From contig PCDI01000006.1 of NCBI GenBank assembly GCA_002778195.1, forward strand, positions 287,021 through 351,020: a stretch of 64,000 nt of DNA. Reading direction: 5' to 3'. Source of the stretch: Raffaelea ambrosiae (Eukaryota; Ascomycota; Sordariomycetes; Ophiostomatales; Ophiostomataceae). Every line of letters begins with the position of its first letter. Within the stretch, counting starts at the first letter, position 1. The notes under the pieces are model-generated. The model was not told where the DNA came from and searched no databases. It worked only from the letters and a program-made list of their open reading frames with translations. This document shows positions 1 to 10,218 of the stretch, in pieces. The position numbers and the translations under genes are program-made.

Positions 1-1
1 G

Positions 2-70
2 GACCCCGAGGACTGTCCTGACGGTCTGCTGAAGAAACTCATGGAGTCGCAGCCAGCGCAGAAAGAGTGA
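2..70 (+). CDS. 3' end of an unidentified gene (partial)
   Basis: One frame is open from the window edge for 22 codons and ends in TGA at 68-70. The residues visible (ending ...LLKKLMESQPAQKE) are hydrophilic and show no motif. The other two forward frames meet early stops or lack codon-like composition, so this is probably the last coding segment of a gene that begins left of the window. No function can be given. Confidence 0.4.
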   Translation, partial: DPEDCPDGLLKKLMESQPAQKE

Positions 71-1183
71 GAGAAGGAGGGTTGAAAAGGCCAACAGAAA
101 AGAACACCACATCGGCTTGTCGTGTTCTGTGCCACATCGCGCCCACTGGTGTTCCTAACCAGTTGTATGTTGAAATGGGCGTTCCTTCTTCCTTTTTATG
201 TCTTCAATTCACTACCTTTTCCCAGTCTCCAATTCGTATTTAACGTATTATGCGGTACTTGGACAGATGCGACTGGCAGGCTGCCCCCACCGCCCAGCCG
301 GCTCTTGGTGAACTTGCGTTTTATACTACACTAGAAGGATTTTGCTGAATTTCAGTACAACAACAAGGATCTTTTGAACAGAAGCAGGGACAACGACCCG
401 TAGATTGTTGAAATTTGACAATGGCGAGTGGATATCGTGAAAAGAACATTCCGTGGTATTTTCAGGAGAGGCCGGGTATTGCTAACGACAATACGGGTCG
501 ATTGATGAAACAAGGAGGCTAGATATTGTGGTGCTTACATAGTCTGCCCGGCGGCCGCCGGCCGCCGGCCTACTTTCGTTAAAGTGATCGTTACCTACTT
601 CACCAACCAGCTTCATTTATATTTCATAGACTATAGCTTCCTAATTGTCCCTCCCTTCAGATACCGTAAACCCAAGCACGGCCAGGCCTGGTGGTACTGC
701 AGGTATCTGGGAAGAACAAGCTGGTTCGGGATCGCACACCTCTTACGGAGATCACGGAAAGGCACGTGTGAAACAAGCAACGGGTTGCTGGACCCTGTAT
801 TGTGTGCTCGCCGGGAGGTTATGTGACTTACCAATGCATGCAATCATCAACATGCCATGCTTCGTAAAAGACGAGGCCGATTGTACACGTCGAGGCGAAA
901 AGCTGACATGCTCTGCACAAATGCCGGCGACGAATATCTCGCCCGTCCGTTATCGGCCAACCAAATCCTGTCATCGCCCTGGTTATCGAGTTCGACCAGA
1001 TGGTATATATTGAGTGATAAGACAAGGAGAAATGAATAATTAGCGGATGCGCACTCCTTCTTGTTCTGAGCAAGATCCACGCCCGCCAGATCATCTCCAG
1101 ATCATCTTCAGATCTCCTCGTCCACATCAGCATACGGGAGGCAAGGTCATCGGGCCTACATCTATTGCCAACGATAATACACA
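71..1183. other. intergenic, no gene seen
   Basis: Overlapping short ORFs on both strands show no family motifs or splice logic. A GC-only palindromic block with a NotI-type core lies at about 551-572. The last 150 bases before the next ATG are presumably its promoter and leader, but no clear TATA box is visible. Confidence 0.5.
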
Positions 1184-1819
1184 ATGGCGGAAAGCTCGAA
1201 AATCGAAAATGCCGAACTGGAGATACAGACCATCCCGGCAAGAAAGGGGAGAGCAGTCAGGATGAAAAAAGGCCAATGCCTCCGCCTTATCAATACACAT
1301 GGCACCCAGGTAGTTGATACCTGGGCGTTCAATTCCCAAGATCTTGCAGAGTGTATGTCTATGGAACACACGCGCGCCTATCTGAGTCGGATCTTCCCCG
1401 CCGTGAACGACACGTTCCTCACCAATCGTCGCTCTCCCATCCTCACAATCGTGAAAGACACGACACCCGGCCACCACGACATGCTGATACCGGCCTGCGA
1501 TGTCCACCGATATGCGAAGCAGTACATGGTGGAGGGCTATCACGACAACTGCACGGACAACCTACGCGCCGCTTTGACAGATTTGGGAGAGAAGTGGGGG
1601 GAATTCTCGCCGAGCCCGTTCAACGCCTTTATGAACATCCCGCTCAAAGACGACGGCAACACTCTAGCTTGGGAGGCGGCGACCTCACAGCCAGGACAGT
1701 ATGTCACATTCAAGGCAGAGATGGACTTGATCATGGCCTTCAGTGCGTGCCCGAATGATGTCATGGCGATCAATGGACACAGGTCGATGGATGCCCATTT
1801 TCAGATTGTCGAGATGTAG
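1184..1819 (+). CDS. DUF1989 / urea carboxylase-associated family protein
   Basis: A single uninterrupted ORF of 211 residues, the usual length for this family. The N-terminal third carries the signature block NTHGTQVVDTWAFN (about residues 37-50), followed by the SMEHTRAYLSR segment, the HDMLIPACD segment with conserved His, Asp and Cys, and a C-terminal FSACPNDVMAINGH block typical of DUF1989. Bacterial relatives lie next to urea/guanidine carboxylase genes; in fungi the biochemical role is not settled. No signal peptide or membrane segment, so probably cytosolic. A large inverted repeat follows 99 nt after the stop. Start chosen as the first ATG of the ORF. Family assignment is confident; function is not known. 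Confidence 0.85.
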   Translation: MAESSKIENAELEIQTIPARKGRAVRMKKGQCLRLINTHGTQVVDTWAFNSQDLAECMSMEHTRAYLSRIFPAVNDTFLTNRRSPILTIVKDTTPGHHDMLIPACDVHRYAKQYMVEGYHDNCTDNLRAALTDLGEKWGEFSPSPFNAFMNIPLKDDGNTLAWEAATSQPGQYVTFKAEMDLIMAFSACPNDVMAINGHRSMDAHFQIVEM

Positions 1820-1917
1820 CTAGCACGAAGAACCAGTTTCTTTTTGTTTTTGTTTTTGTTTTCCCCGGCTGATGTAATGTTTGGCTACAGTGCAGGAAAG
1901 TGTGTAGAGAGAAGCAG

Positions 1918-1966
1918 GTCCCCTCCCTCCTAGTACTGATGTACTGGCCGAAGGGAGGGAGGGGAC
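1918..1966. repeat. perfect 13-bp inverted repeat (hairpin) in 3' flank
   Basis: The arms 1918-1930 (GTCCCCTCCCTCC) and 1954-1966 are perfect reverse complements. A second small stem (AGTAC/GTACT, 1932-1936 with 1941-1945) sits inside the loop. It lies about 100 nt downstream of the DUF1989 stop codon, after a T-rich stretch, so it may be a 3'-UTR structure. Structure seen directly; role inferred. Confidence 0.7.
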
Positions 1967-2508
1967 TTTATTGATAATCGGTTCGGTAGGTACTGATCAG
2001 ATAGGGGGTAGCAAAAGTGAGCCAGCCGGCCTTTTTAATTAGAAGATTCCGAAAAAACATTGAAAAAAGAAAAAAAAACAGCGTCGAAAACCAATATGAA
2101 AAACAACCCAGACAACGCAAGAAAACTCCTCTTTCTTTCTGGCAGAGCTTCTGCCTTATATACACGTTTGCTTCTCAAGCAGGTTATCACCATCGTTTCC
2201 CTTCTCTTTCACCAACTCTAACTCAATGTGCAGTCTGTCTTGGCGATGCCTTTACTGCCATGGCTTGTCGGCAGCAGGCGTTATCTAACGCCAGGGCACA
2301 GACAGAAAATGAGACAATCACTTGTCTTTCGGAGAAGACCGTTCTGTAAAGGTCGCGTCGTAGATGATTTGTACATTTGTACCATTGATTTCTATGTTCT
2401 CGGGGTATCAAACCGGGTGCGTCTAAGACATCAACTTCACCGTTTGAAACTCCGAAACCTTCCGAAGACAAATCGATTATCCCTCTGTCCCCAACAACGC
2501 GATGCGGC

Positions 2509-3564
2509 TCACGAACTCTGACATTTCGATGCCTGCAGACTTTGGTGTCTCTGAATAATCATCTCAGTATGTATACTGAAAAGCCGGAGCTGGCTGGAGC
2601 TGTAGTCCCTCCTCGGCGACAGGTACCATATCGGATCGAACCCTTCGAAGTCATCGGTCGGCAAGGCTCTGCACCCATAACTCCCAGTACTGTATTCCAT
2701 GCACGATCGTCGCCAGGACACGCAAGCCTCGCAAAAACCGTCAAACCTGACGCCCCAGTCCTCGCAACACGACATACACGTGCCACAGTCCTCGCACCAG
2801 TCGTCAATGGGCATGACCTTGGCCCGCCTGCAAATGACACAGCGTTTCATGACGTGGGTAAGCAGGTCCACTGCATGGCCCAGCTCGTCTGTAAATTGGG
2901 TAGCAATATCACCGCTCCGAACCACACAATCCACACATTTGCGGAGCGCGGGAATGCCCGCGCTACGCTTAGCCAGAGATTGGAAATTCCATATCGGATA
3001 GCAGTCAGACATGAGGAGTTGCTCGCATGAGTGGCACGCATAGTGGTGACGGTATCGATCATAGTGCCTCTCAATGTGGCTGAGGAACGGGAGGCGCTGT
3101 TTCTTCGAGTCCCAATCCTGCATAAAACGGCGCATGTCCCTGGACGTCCGTCCCAGATTGAGGATGTCCTTGTACGACAACATCTCAGTGACCATCAGCA
3201 TGATCTCCACAGGAAACATGCCAAACCGGTTGCTCTTCTCTCTTCTCCATTGCGGTGGAATCCGTAGTGCCGTTGCCTTTTTAATCCGCTGCCGCAGGCA
3301 GGTCCGTCCCGGTGCCGGGTCCGGCATTTCTGGAGGTTCGAAAAAGTCCAGAGGTTGCCGCAGATTCGCGTCGAATACATTAATAGGAGCAAATGCACGG
3401 TTCTGGATGTTCAATTCTGCAACAGGATCTGAAAGGAAAAAGGACTGCTCGGACCTGGTCTCCTTTTTCTTGATTCCCGCCTTGTCCAACATGTTTGTAA
3501 CCATCGTTTTCATCGAAATTCGCCGGTCTTTATGGCTTCTTCGATGGCTTCGTATGAGCTCCAT
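2509..3564 (-). CDS. F-box protein with cysteine-rich C-terminal half
   Basis: Intronless ORF of 351 aa. Residues about 112-155 (FPVEIMLMVTEMLSYKDILNLGRTSRD...) read as an F-box, the Skp1-binding helix bundle of SCF ubiquitin ligases. The following ~150 residues contain many CxxC pairs (CHSCEQLL, KCVDCVV, RCVICRRAK, WCEDCGTCMSCC, GFCEACVSW), suggesting zinc-binding knuckles rather than LRR or WD substrate domains. This F-box plus Cys-rich layout is common among expanded fungal F-box-like proteins. No membrane segments. The longest ATG was used; an internal Met at residue 18 could be the real start. Substrate unknown. Confidence 0.7.
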   Translation of the reverse strand: MELIRSHRRSHKDRRISMKTMVTNMLDKAGIKKKETRSEQSFFLSDPVAELNIQNRAFAPINVFDANLRQPLDFFEPPEMPDPAPGRTCLRQRIKKATALRIPPQWRREKSNRFGMFPVEIMLMVTEMLSYKDILNLGRTSRDMRRFMQDWDSKKQRLPFLSHIERHYDRYRHHYACHSCEQLLMSDCYPIWNFQSLAKRSAGIPALRKCVDCVVRSGDIATQFTDELGHAVDLLTHVMKRCVICRRAKVMPIDDWCEDCGTCMSCCEDWGVRFDGFCEACVSWRRSCMEYSTGSYGCRALPTDDFEGFDPIWYLSPRRDYSSSQLRLFSIHTEMIIQRHQSLQASKCQSS

Positions 3565-4021
3565 GTCTGTATGTCGTGGATCCTATGGCTCCTCTTCATG
3601 GAAATAAAATGTGGAATTTCATGTCTACTACTTTTATATCTTGCTCGCCCGTTGCGTTACGGCCGTTGTAGATTTCTACATGCTGTGCACGAAGTGTTCA
3701 GCGACTCATACAGCCCTAAGAAAGTAAACTACGTAATTCACGCATCACAGCTTTCGAAAGCTGTGGAACCAACCAACAAACGGAAGTTTAGTTCCCATTA
3801 TATGCGTTCATGTATCTTCTGGCATTCAGCAAGGCATGACGTTACTATGGCGGCATTTTGAAGCAAACACGTCTAAAACAAAACATCAGCAATTCACAAT
3901 TTGTTTTTCGGGAATTTCTTTTTAAATAGAACCCCCCCACCCAAAGAAAACTAAATAACTAAATTTCAGTATCCTTCGTGTCTTTAGTACAACGCTGTAT
4001 ACGTGTCTGCAACGAAGTTAT
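3565..4021. other. intergenic, no gene seen
   Basis: AT-rich stretch between the upstream side of the F-box gene and the 3' end of the small secreted protein gene. No ORF with family features. Contains short A and C homopolymers around 3921-3960. Confidence 0.5.
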
Positions 4022-4467
4022 TCACTGGCACCGATACGAGCTGATCTTATCCCTAAATTTCCTTTTGATCTTTGGCACGCTGCCGGAGTCGGTGAAGTTG
4101 TCGCCACGACAATCGTTGTCACTAAGAAAGCTATGTTAGATACAGTGTGAGAAAATTGCTCACAGTTGATGAAATCATACTTGTAAAACGTGCACTGGTC
4201 GCTTCCGCGGAAAGTGATGGATCGGACACGGTCAACGAGACCTCGAGGCACCGCATCTATGTAGGTTAGCTAAGTGTTAATACCGCCGAGAATATACCGC
4301 GTACTGCATCTGTCTCGTTTGATACCACTGATGATATCACAGTCTTCGAAGTTTGCACGGCGGCAGAAGCTTATCTCGACGCTTCTCTTGGATGACTCTG
4401 CTTCGTCTGGAGTAGGCATGGCGGACGCCAGGGCCACCAGGGCAACGAGCACCGAGGCGTACTTCAT
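4022..4467 (-). CDS. small secreted cysteine-rich protein (effector-like candidate)
   Basis: Three exons: 4326-4467, 4181-4256, 4022-4121, with introns of 69 and 59 nt (GTATCA...ATAG and GTATGA...TTAG, both with CTAAC). The spliced product is 105 aa. Residues 1-16 form a signal peptide (MKYASVLVALVALASA), and a dibasic Lys-Arg at 27-28 looks like a Kex2 propeptide site. The mature part has five Cys (35, 43, 69, 77, 104) in the arrangement C-x7-C ... C-T-F-Y-x4-C ... K-I-S-S-Y-x-C. The paired 'SI-TF' and 'KISSY' strands are typical of small fungal secreted proteins with a crystallin-like repeat. The splice model is supported because only it joins the Cys-bearing frames. Function unknown; a TATA box lies about 85 nt upstream. 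Confidence 0.7.
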
Positions 4468-4551
4468 CTTAAAAGAAAAGGGCTTGATATTTTGGTTTCT
4501 TAAATATTACTTTGGGGGAATTTGGCTTGTCTCCTACGATCTAGACCTGGA

Positions 4552-4559
4552 TTTATATA
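4552..4559 (-). promoter_or_regulatory. TATA box for the small secreted protein gene
   Basis: TATATAAA on the minus strand, about 85 nt upstream of the ATG at 4467, a suitable distance for a short-leader fungal gene. Confidence 0.5.
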
Positions 4560-5181
4560 CTTGTGCCAAGAACTTATCCTCTATTCCTTTCTCTCAGTAT
4601 CCTGGGAAGCCGAACACGTTCTAAACTATATATGGGACAATTTGTAAGAATCACAATATAAATGTGCTTAAATTAAGCTTAAAATACAGTCAGATAAACA
4701 ACAATGGCTGGTCACAGATGACAAGCCGATTCTCGGCAGAATATGAATTCGTATCTGCACATTCTCCGGCTCCCACGCTTATTTTTTTGGGATACAACCG
4801 AGAATAACGACGCTTGCCAGTGGCTTAACTCTGAGGGAAATAATGAAAATCTTCGTTGAGACAGAACCCGACGAAGGATTTAATACGCGTGACACCAAAA
4901 TAAGATCTTGCCAAGAACGCCCATAGAACCTAGGGGGGTCGCTACGATATTGTGGCACAGGCCGGCTAATCAGGACTTCGACCAAAACTCCTGAAATCGA
5001 GCCGGGATGTGTATTCCAGCCCAAGATACAACAAAAAAACACGCGCACTGAGAAGATCCCTCTTCGGAGGGGCACCTCTGCTGTCTCTGCTCTAGCCTGC
5101 TGAGTGCGCGTGCCCTCATGGCGACCCCTCTCCTTACCGATGGAAATGGCATCCAACGCCCGCGGGCTAGTTGATTAGCAG
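4560..5181. other. intergenic, no gene seen
   Basis: No convincing coding region. ORFs on the minus strand in 4779-5206 have no motif and overlap each other. Confidence 0.45.
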
Positions 5182-5684
5182 ATGCACGAAGATAAATGCA
5201 ACTCACTGCTACAACTCGCTGCAGCCATGCAGTCCCGCGACCTACTGCTCTATGACGCGTCAGTCATCTCAAAGCCCAATGAAAAAGAGTCAGCCGAAAA
5301 ACAGCCAGGTGGCAATGAGGACTTTGGGCCGTGCACGTTCTTCCTCTACGGCACGCTCGTGGAACCAGAGGCGCTCATGGTCATTGCTATTCTTAGGGAC
5401 TTGCCCGAGATGGTTGAGGCCTGGGTGGACGGATTCGAGATGAAGCTCTGGAACGTCGTGTACCCGACACTGCTGCTGAAAGTGGGAGCGCAGGGCCGCA
5501 TTGCTGGCTGTGCCTGGCGATGGCCCAGTGTCTACGGCTAAAAAAGTTCGAGACATCGGCCTACGAGTGTGCAGATTGTGACATCCACCTGGCCGGTGGG
5601 GAAACGCTCCGTGGCCTGACTTTCCAAGGAGCTCTGCAATGGTCACTTCAGAATGGAGCTGGCAGGCAAACCATCGAACCATAA
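5182..5684 (+). pseudogene. frameshifted AIG2/gamma-glutamylcyclotransferase-like gene
   Basis: The first frame (5182-5541, 119 codons) contains the family's nucleotide-like start motif FFLYGTLVEPEAL (about residues 53-65) and the strand-rich WVDGFEMKLWNVVYPTLL block, then breaks off after GCAW. From about 5510 the family sequence resumes in the next frame (CLRLKKFETSAYECADCDIHL...GETLRGLTF) and ends at TAA 5682-5684. No intron fits between the two pieces (less than 40 nt), and a few family residues are missing at the junction. So a small deletion has shifted the frame. Related intact proteins act on gamma-glutamyl amines/peptides. Either a recent pseudogene or an assembly error. Confidence 0.65.
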
Positions 5685-6107
5685 GACGCCCATCTTCTGA
5701 GTGTCTTTACCCGGCATCTCGCTGAGCGTCCCACAGATTGTTCAGCGCTATGCCAGTATGGTACTCATACTTGCGGTTGACGCTTTCGACATGTCCCTGA
5801 GTGGAAATAGGGACAAATGACACGATAATTGAATGGATACTTTATTGATGCAGTAAGAACAGTAATTCTCAATGCGACTGGATGGAAACGAAAGACGTCT
5901 GAGGAGCACAAATGCAAGAAAGGCCCGCAAGTCAGACCAAAGTCACGATCCCAGCCACTAAGAAACCCCGTTCGCGTCTTTCCCCATCTTGGGATTATCT
6001 TTTCAAAAGGGAAAATAAACTTCCACTTAAACAACTACAAGGAGAAGTAGCCGCAGCAATATATTAAAGGAGTAAGAGAAAGCTAAAAATAAATGATTAA
6101 AAAAAAA
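5685..6107. other. intergenic, no gene seen
   Basis: No recognisable coding segment. AT-rich with an A-run (6097-6108) that is the T-run terminator of the 5S gene on the minus strand. Confidence 0.5.
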
Positions 6108-6226
6108 ACATACAGCAGCGGGTATTCGCTGGTCGTCACCGACCCAACTACTAATCCGCCGATTACTGGTTTAACTAGGGGAGAGCGGACGGGATCCCGT
6201 GCTTTCCAGTATCTATGGCCGTATGT
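6108..6226 (-). rRNA. 5S ribosomal RNA
   Basis: The 119-nt minus-strand sequence begins ACATACGGCCATAG and ends CTGCTGTATGT followed by a T-run. It carries the hallmark 5S segments CCCGTCCGCTC, TTAGTAGTTGGGT and GACCAGCGAATAC, matching the Neurospora-type 5S pattern. Helix I pairs ACATAC with GTATGT. Dispersed single 5S genes are normal in filamentous ascomycetes. A near-identical copy lies at 39826-39944 in the opposite orientation. Promoter elements (A box, C box) would be internal; the oligo-T is the Pol III terminator. Confidence 0.93.
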
Positions 6227-6472
6227 GGAAGAACTGCATGTTAATGAGCATCATAGCTCCTGAAAGCAATAACTCGGCAAGTGTTTGCGCGTCTTGCGGA
6301 CGAAGAGACAAGGCTGTAATTAGTGTGGTGTTGGTAAATATTTCCAGCCAATCAGAGGCAGGAATGCGACTGCCTTGTAGAGAGAGGCACGGCAACCCCT
6401 CCAAGACTAAAATGACATGAAGAAAAACAAACGTCAACCAACGACAACGTCCAGAGGTCGAGCCCGCCTGCC

Positions 6473-7261
6473 ATGGCCTCGAACAATCACCCACAAGGCG
6501 ACCCAGCCTCATCCGCTCCTCCCACCGATTCGGCGACTCCCACGAACCCTTCTGCCTCCTCGACTGCCTATCCGTTCCCCTACGGTTCTGTCTTCAGCGA
6601 TGGTCGCCCGTTGCCGCGCCTCGTCGTCTTTGACCTCGACTACACATTGTGGCCCTTTTGGGTCGATACACACGTTGTGCCACCGCTTAAGCTCGTTCCA
6701 GCGGCCACAGTGACCGGTTCCTCCGGGTTCCGCAACGCGTCTGGCCACGACCGCGCTGCGCCGTCGGGCGAGGTGGTGGTCGACTGCGTGGCCGAGCCGT
6801 TTGGGTTTTACCAAGATGTGCCGGACATATTGCAGGCGCTGCCAGCAGCGGGGCTGCGCATGGGGGTGGCGAGCCGGACGTCAGCACCAGAACTGGCGCG
6901 GGATCTGTTGCGGTTGCTAAAGGTGCCGGCCCTCGGGGGCGCAGCCTCCAGTACGAGCAGCTCCCTCCTTCAGTTCGGCCGAAGAGACAAGGACAGGGAC
7001 ACACCACGGACACGCAAAGCGATTGACGTGTTCGATGCGGGGATGGAAATCTACCCGAGCACGAAGCTACGGCACATGGAGTCTTTGCATCGACGGACAG
7101 GCATCCCGTACGAGGAGATGCTGTTTTTCGACGACGAGAGCCGAAACCGGAACGTGGAGAGCCTGGGAGTAACAATGTGGCTGGTTCGGGACGGTGTGAC
7201 ATGGAATGAGGTAGAGCGTGGAGTGGCGGAGTGGCGGAAACGCCGGGGGCATGGTCGATGA
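6473..7261 (+). CDS. magnesium-dependent phosphatase 1 (MDP-1) family, HAD superfamily
   Basis: Intronless, 262 aa. Residues 1-48 are a low-complexity Ser/Pro/Thr leader. HAD motif I is VVFDLDYTLW (DxDxT at 54-58), with the MDP-1 signature WPFWVDTHVVPP directly after. Motif II is seen as GVASRTSAPELA, and motif IV as LFFDDESRN (about 217-225), followed by GVTMWLVRDGVT. Family members are small Mg-dependent phosphatases acting on phosphotyrosine or protein-bound sugars. A Ser/Gly-rich insert (about residues 160-180) lengthens this one. No signal peptide, so cytosolic or nuclear. The 5S gene lies about 250 nt upstream. Confidence 0.88.
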   Translation: MASNNHPQGDPASSAPPTDSATPTNPSASSTAYPFPYGSVFSDGRPLPRLVVFDLDYTLWPFWVDTHVVPPLKLVPAATVTGSSGFRNASGHDRAAPSGEVVVDCVAEPFGFYQDVPDILQALPAAGLRMGVASRTSAPELARDLLRLLKVPALGGAASSTSSSLLQFGRRDKDRDTPRTRKAIDVFDAGMEIYPSTKLRHMESLHRRTGIPYEEMLFFDDESRNRNVESLGVTMWLVRDGVTWNEVERGVAEWRKRRGHGR

Positions 7262-7758
7262 AGCGTAGAAGAATGTCCATGTTATTAGATGTGCTATTAA
7301 GACACGGAAGCATTTGGCGTCACCGGAGACTGGCGGCGACACGTTAGATCACAGTGACGTGTGGCAGACACATGATTGCAGGTAACTAGACATATGTGGA
7401 AACAAGCAAGCCATGACGTCTAGCAACCTGCATTACTCCCAGCGTAGCAGCATCTACCAACCGTCTATCTGATACGCCCGTATGCGGTCTGTCAATAAGG
7501 AAAAGCACTCCTCTTCTTGTCCAACTATTCCGGCGCCGGAGTTCCTGGTGTAGATGCAAACCAAAAAAAGAAAGAAGGAATGAGAAAAAAATGAACAAAT
7601 GAGTATATGTTGATGCTGCCAAAACAAGGGAAAAAATGACCGGAAGACAACCCCCAAGAAGTAAATAAAAACAAAATCTCGCCAGACAAAACAGCCCAGC
7701 ATACAAAATCCAACCCCGACACGAAGCGAACACAAAAAGGCTACCTATTCGACTGGTA
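7262..7758. other. intergenic between convergent genes, no gene seen
   Basis: Shared 3' region of the MDP-1 gene (plus) and the CRAL-TRIO gene (minus). Contains A-rich tracts; the minus-strand ORFs here are Phe/Leu-rich translations of A/T runs. Confidence 0.5.
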
Positions 7759-9480
7759 TCATGACGCCTTCTCCGTAGCAGCGACCACCGTGTCCTTGGG
7801 TTCCCCAACCTTCTCAGCGACAGAGAGACCCTCTAGCGCTTCCACTGGGGGTTCGGCCACAGCGGCGTTGCCGTTGCCAGTAGCTGCCGGAGCCTGCTTT
7901 GTCTCTGTCGCGTGTCCGTTCGCAGCTGCCACACCCGCAGCTGCGGCTGTGAGCTCCTCGGGTACCACTGCGGAAACACCGACGTAGTTTTTGGGAATCG
8001 TACAGACACGCTCCATGCGCTCAGCCTGATTCGTGCTGCCAGCGGCGACGCATTCGAGCAGACCGCCCTCGATGGGTTTCCAGTAGAGGGGGCCCTTGGG
8101 GAACTCTGTGTGGCCATTCTCCCAGACGAGGCGGGCACGGATGCTGGGATCGAGGTTGGGGAACTCGCCCCAGTTAAAATCAAGCTCGCCGCCGTATTGC
8201 TTGGGGATGTTCTTGATATCGACGAATGCCTTAAGTGTCGGCAGGACCTCGCTGTGGCTGAGGATAAAAATCTTGGAAACGGTAACCGGATCGAACCACC
8301 GCTTGATCCAGCCCCAGACGGTGGAGAAGAACACCGGCGCGCCAATAATGAAGATCCCTAGTTCACAAGAGAACAGATGGCGTTAGTAACACGGTCTGAT
8401 GCAAGCAAAACTGACGGTGACGCGCAAAACTCACGGTCCAGTGTCTCCGGGTAGTGGGCAGTAGCCAGGGTGCTGGCAGCCTGCATGTGGCTCTTGAGGT
8501 TCCAGAACTGGCGCAAGCTGACACCCGACACGTCGACAATGTTGGTACTGAGGGTGATGGGCGTCGTGGTGGCATATTCGCGGTCGGGCATCTCCGTGCA
8601 CAGCGGCTGGGCGAAGCGCGTAAGGTTCTCGTAGAGGGCAAAAAGCCGCAGCAACTTCGGCGGTGTCTTGCCGTCAGGTTTGGCCTTGCTGTAGGTGTTG
8701 TTTGACATCTTCTCGTAGTTGCTGATGGTCTTGGAGTCGAGATGGCGGATTTCGAAGAGGTAGAGAGGGATGCCGCTGCAGGAAGTCAGCCGAGGCAGAT
8801 CCTCACCAACAGCTCAGGGAAGCAAACATAATATGCGACAAAGAAGCTGCTTACCGCTTGTCTCGCCGACCAGTCCATTGCGGATACTGCAGAACACTCC
8901 ATGTCAGATGCGCTGTCACCCACCCGAGTCCCTTCCCTCTGCTTCGCACGGGCTTACCAGTCGCCGGCTCTGCTCGTAGGCGTCGAGATCAATCGTGTCG
9001 TAGAGGACGTTGAGCTGGTTGGCAGTTCGCCAGTCCTCGGTGTCCTTGAACTGCCCATACGCGTCTTGGACAACCCAGCGCCGCGCGCGCAGGAAGCGCC
9101 TGTTTTGTTAGCGCCCGGCTCAACATGGAGGGCTACGGAAGGCCCGGGATTCGCGGGAACACGTACAAAATGGTCGGATCGTCGTGCGAGGGTGGCGGCC
9201 CGGGCTGGTAGAGCTTCTTCTCCTGCAGCAACGCCTTGAAGTCCTTCAGCGCCTTGTCCTCGGCCTCGGTGAGGTGGCCGAGGTGGCCGTTTGGGTAGCC
9301 GTACTCGACCACAGCTGCATTGGTATGCTCCTTGGCATGGTGCTGTTTGTTGCCGCCGTGGTGGGCTTTGCCGTGGTGCGAATGGTGAGACCGCGCATTC
9401 GAGACGGATTTGGTCAGGCCGTCCTCGGCCACCGCTGCTGCCGTGCCGTTGGCGGCTGCTTGCTCCTGGGAAGCCGACAT
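7759..9480 (-). CDS. CRAL-TRIO (Sec14-like) lipid-transfer protein
   Basis: Five exons: 9167-9480, 8958-9099, 8855-8886, 8435-8775, 7759-8357; all introns are GT-AG with good branch sites. Product 475 aa. The His-rich, low-complexity N-terminus is followed by the CRAL-TRIO-N helix region (DPTILRFLRARRW), then the lipid-binding lobe (GIPLYLFEIRHLD..., TLSTNIVDVSGVSLRQFW, AAHYPETLDRIFIIGAPVFFSTVWGWIKRWFDP, LPKQYGGELDF-like IPKQYGGELDF). The C-terminal ~120 residues resemble the GOLD-like extension of patellin/Sec14 relatives, ending in an Ala-rich tail. Such proteins exchange phosphatidylinositol for other lipids between membranes. The 32-nt third exon is unusually short but is needed to keep the frame. 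No membrane anchor. Confidence 0.88.
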
Positions 9481-10218
9481 ATCCGGAGAGAAAGCGCTAG
9501 TGGAATGCGCTCGGCGGTATGGTACGCGGAAGGCGGATGCGAGCGAGGGCCAGAGGGCAGTGGTGCAGGGCGACGCGAAGTTGGTATGGCTGGGTAGCTG
9601 GCCAAAAAAAAAAAATTTCGCGCCTGCGATACTCTGATAGGGGATGGAGGGTTTGACTCGCAAGTTCGGGTTTTGCCGTCTCCGGGCATTCGGGAAGTAT
9701 TGGTCTCTCCTGCCCGCCCAGGCTGGTCGCACCTTCCTTCCTTTGAGGCACTTTGCCAGGGCGGGCGGCTCGATCACATAATACAAAGTCGGCGCTAGCC
9801 TTCCTGGAAATGGCACCGATGTCCCGACCTGCTGACATCATCAGCTTTGTAACCCTTTCTACATAAACGATGGTTAAACCTAAAATATATAGAAAACGGC
9901 GGAAACGGTCATTTCAACGTGTCTCATTTCCAGCGCGTCCTGTACGAGTAGTCTATGTAGGTAGCCAGTTACGAGGCGTCATATTTTCTCCCCAGTCCTT
10001 CGCGAGGGGAAAAAAAAAATACAGAGATTTGTAGATCCATGCCCGCTAATCTTCAGGGGCTGATGCTTGTCAAGCAGGTGCATAGTCCCACTGAATACGC
10101 GTATCTTACTAGGTTTAAAGTTTCTAGCCCTGTGGTATGTATTCCCCGTTGCATTCTTGGCCTTTTGTCAACTTCCTCCACTTCATACGTCAAGTTCCCT
10201 TGTGCGATACAACACTCA
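9481..10218. other. intergenic, no gene seen
   Basis: Promoter side of the CRAL-TRIO gene and 3' side of the FAD-oxidase pseudogene. An A-run lies at 9604-9614. No other coding evidence. Confidence 0.5.
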
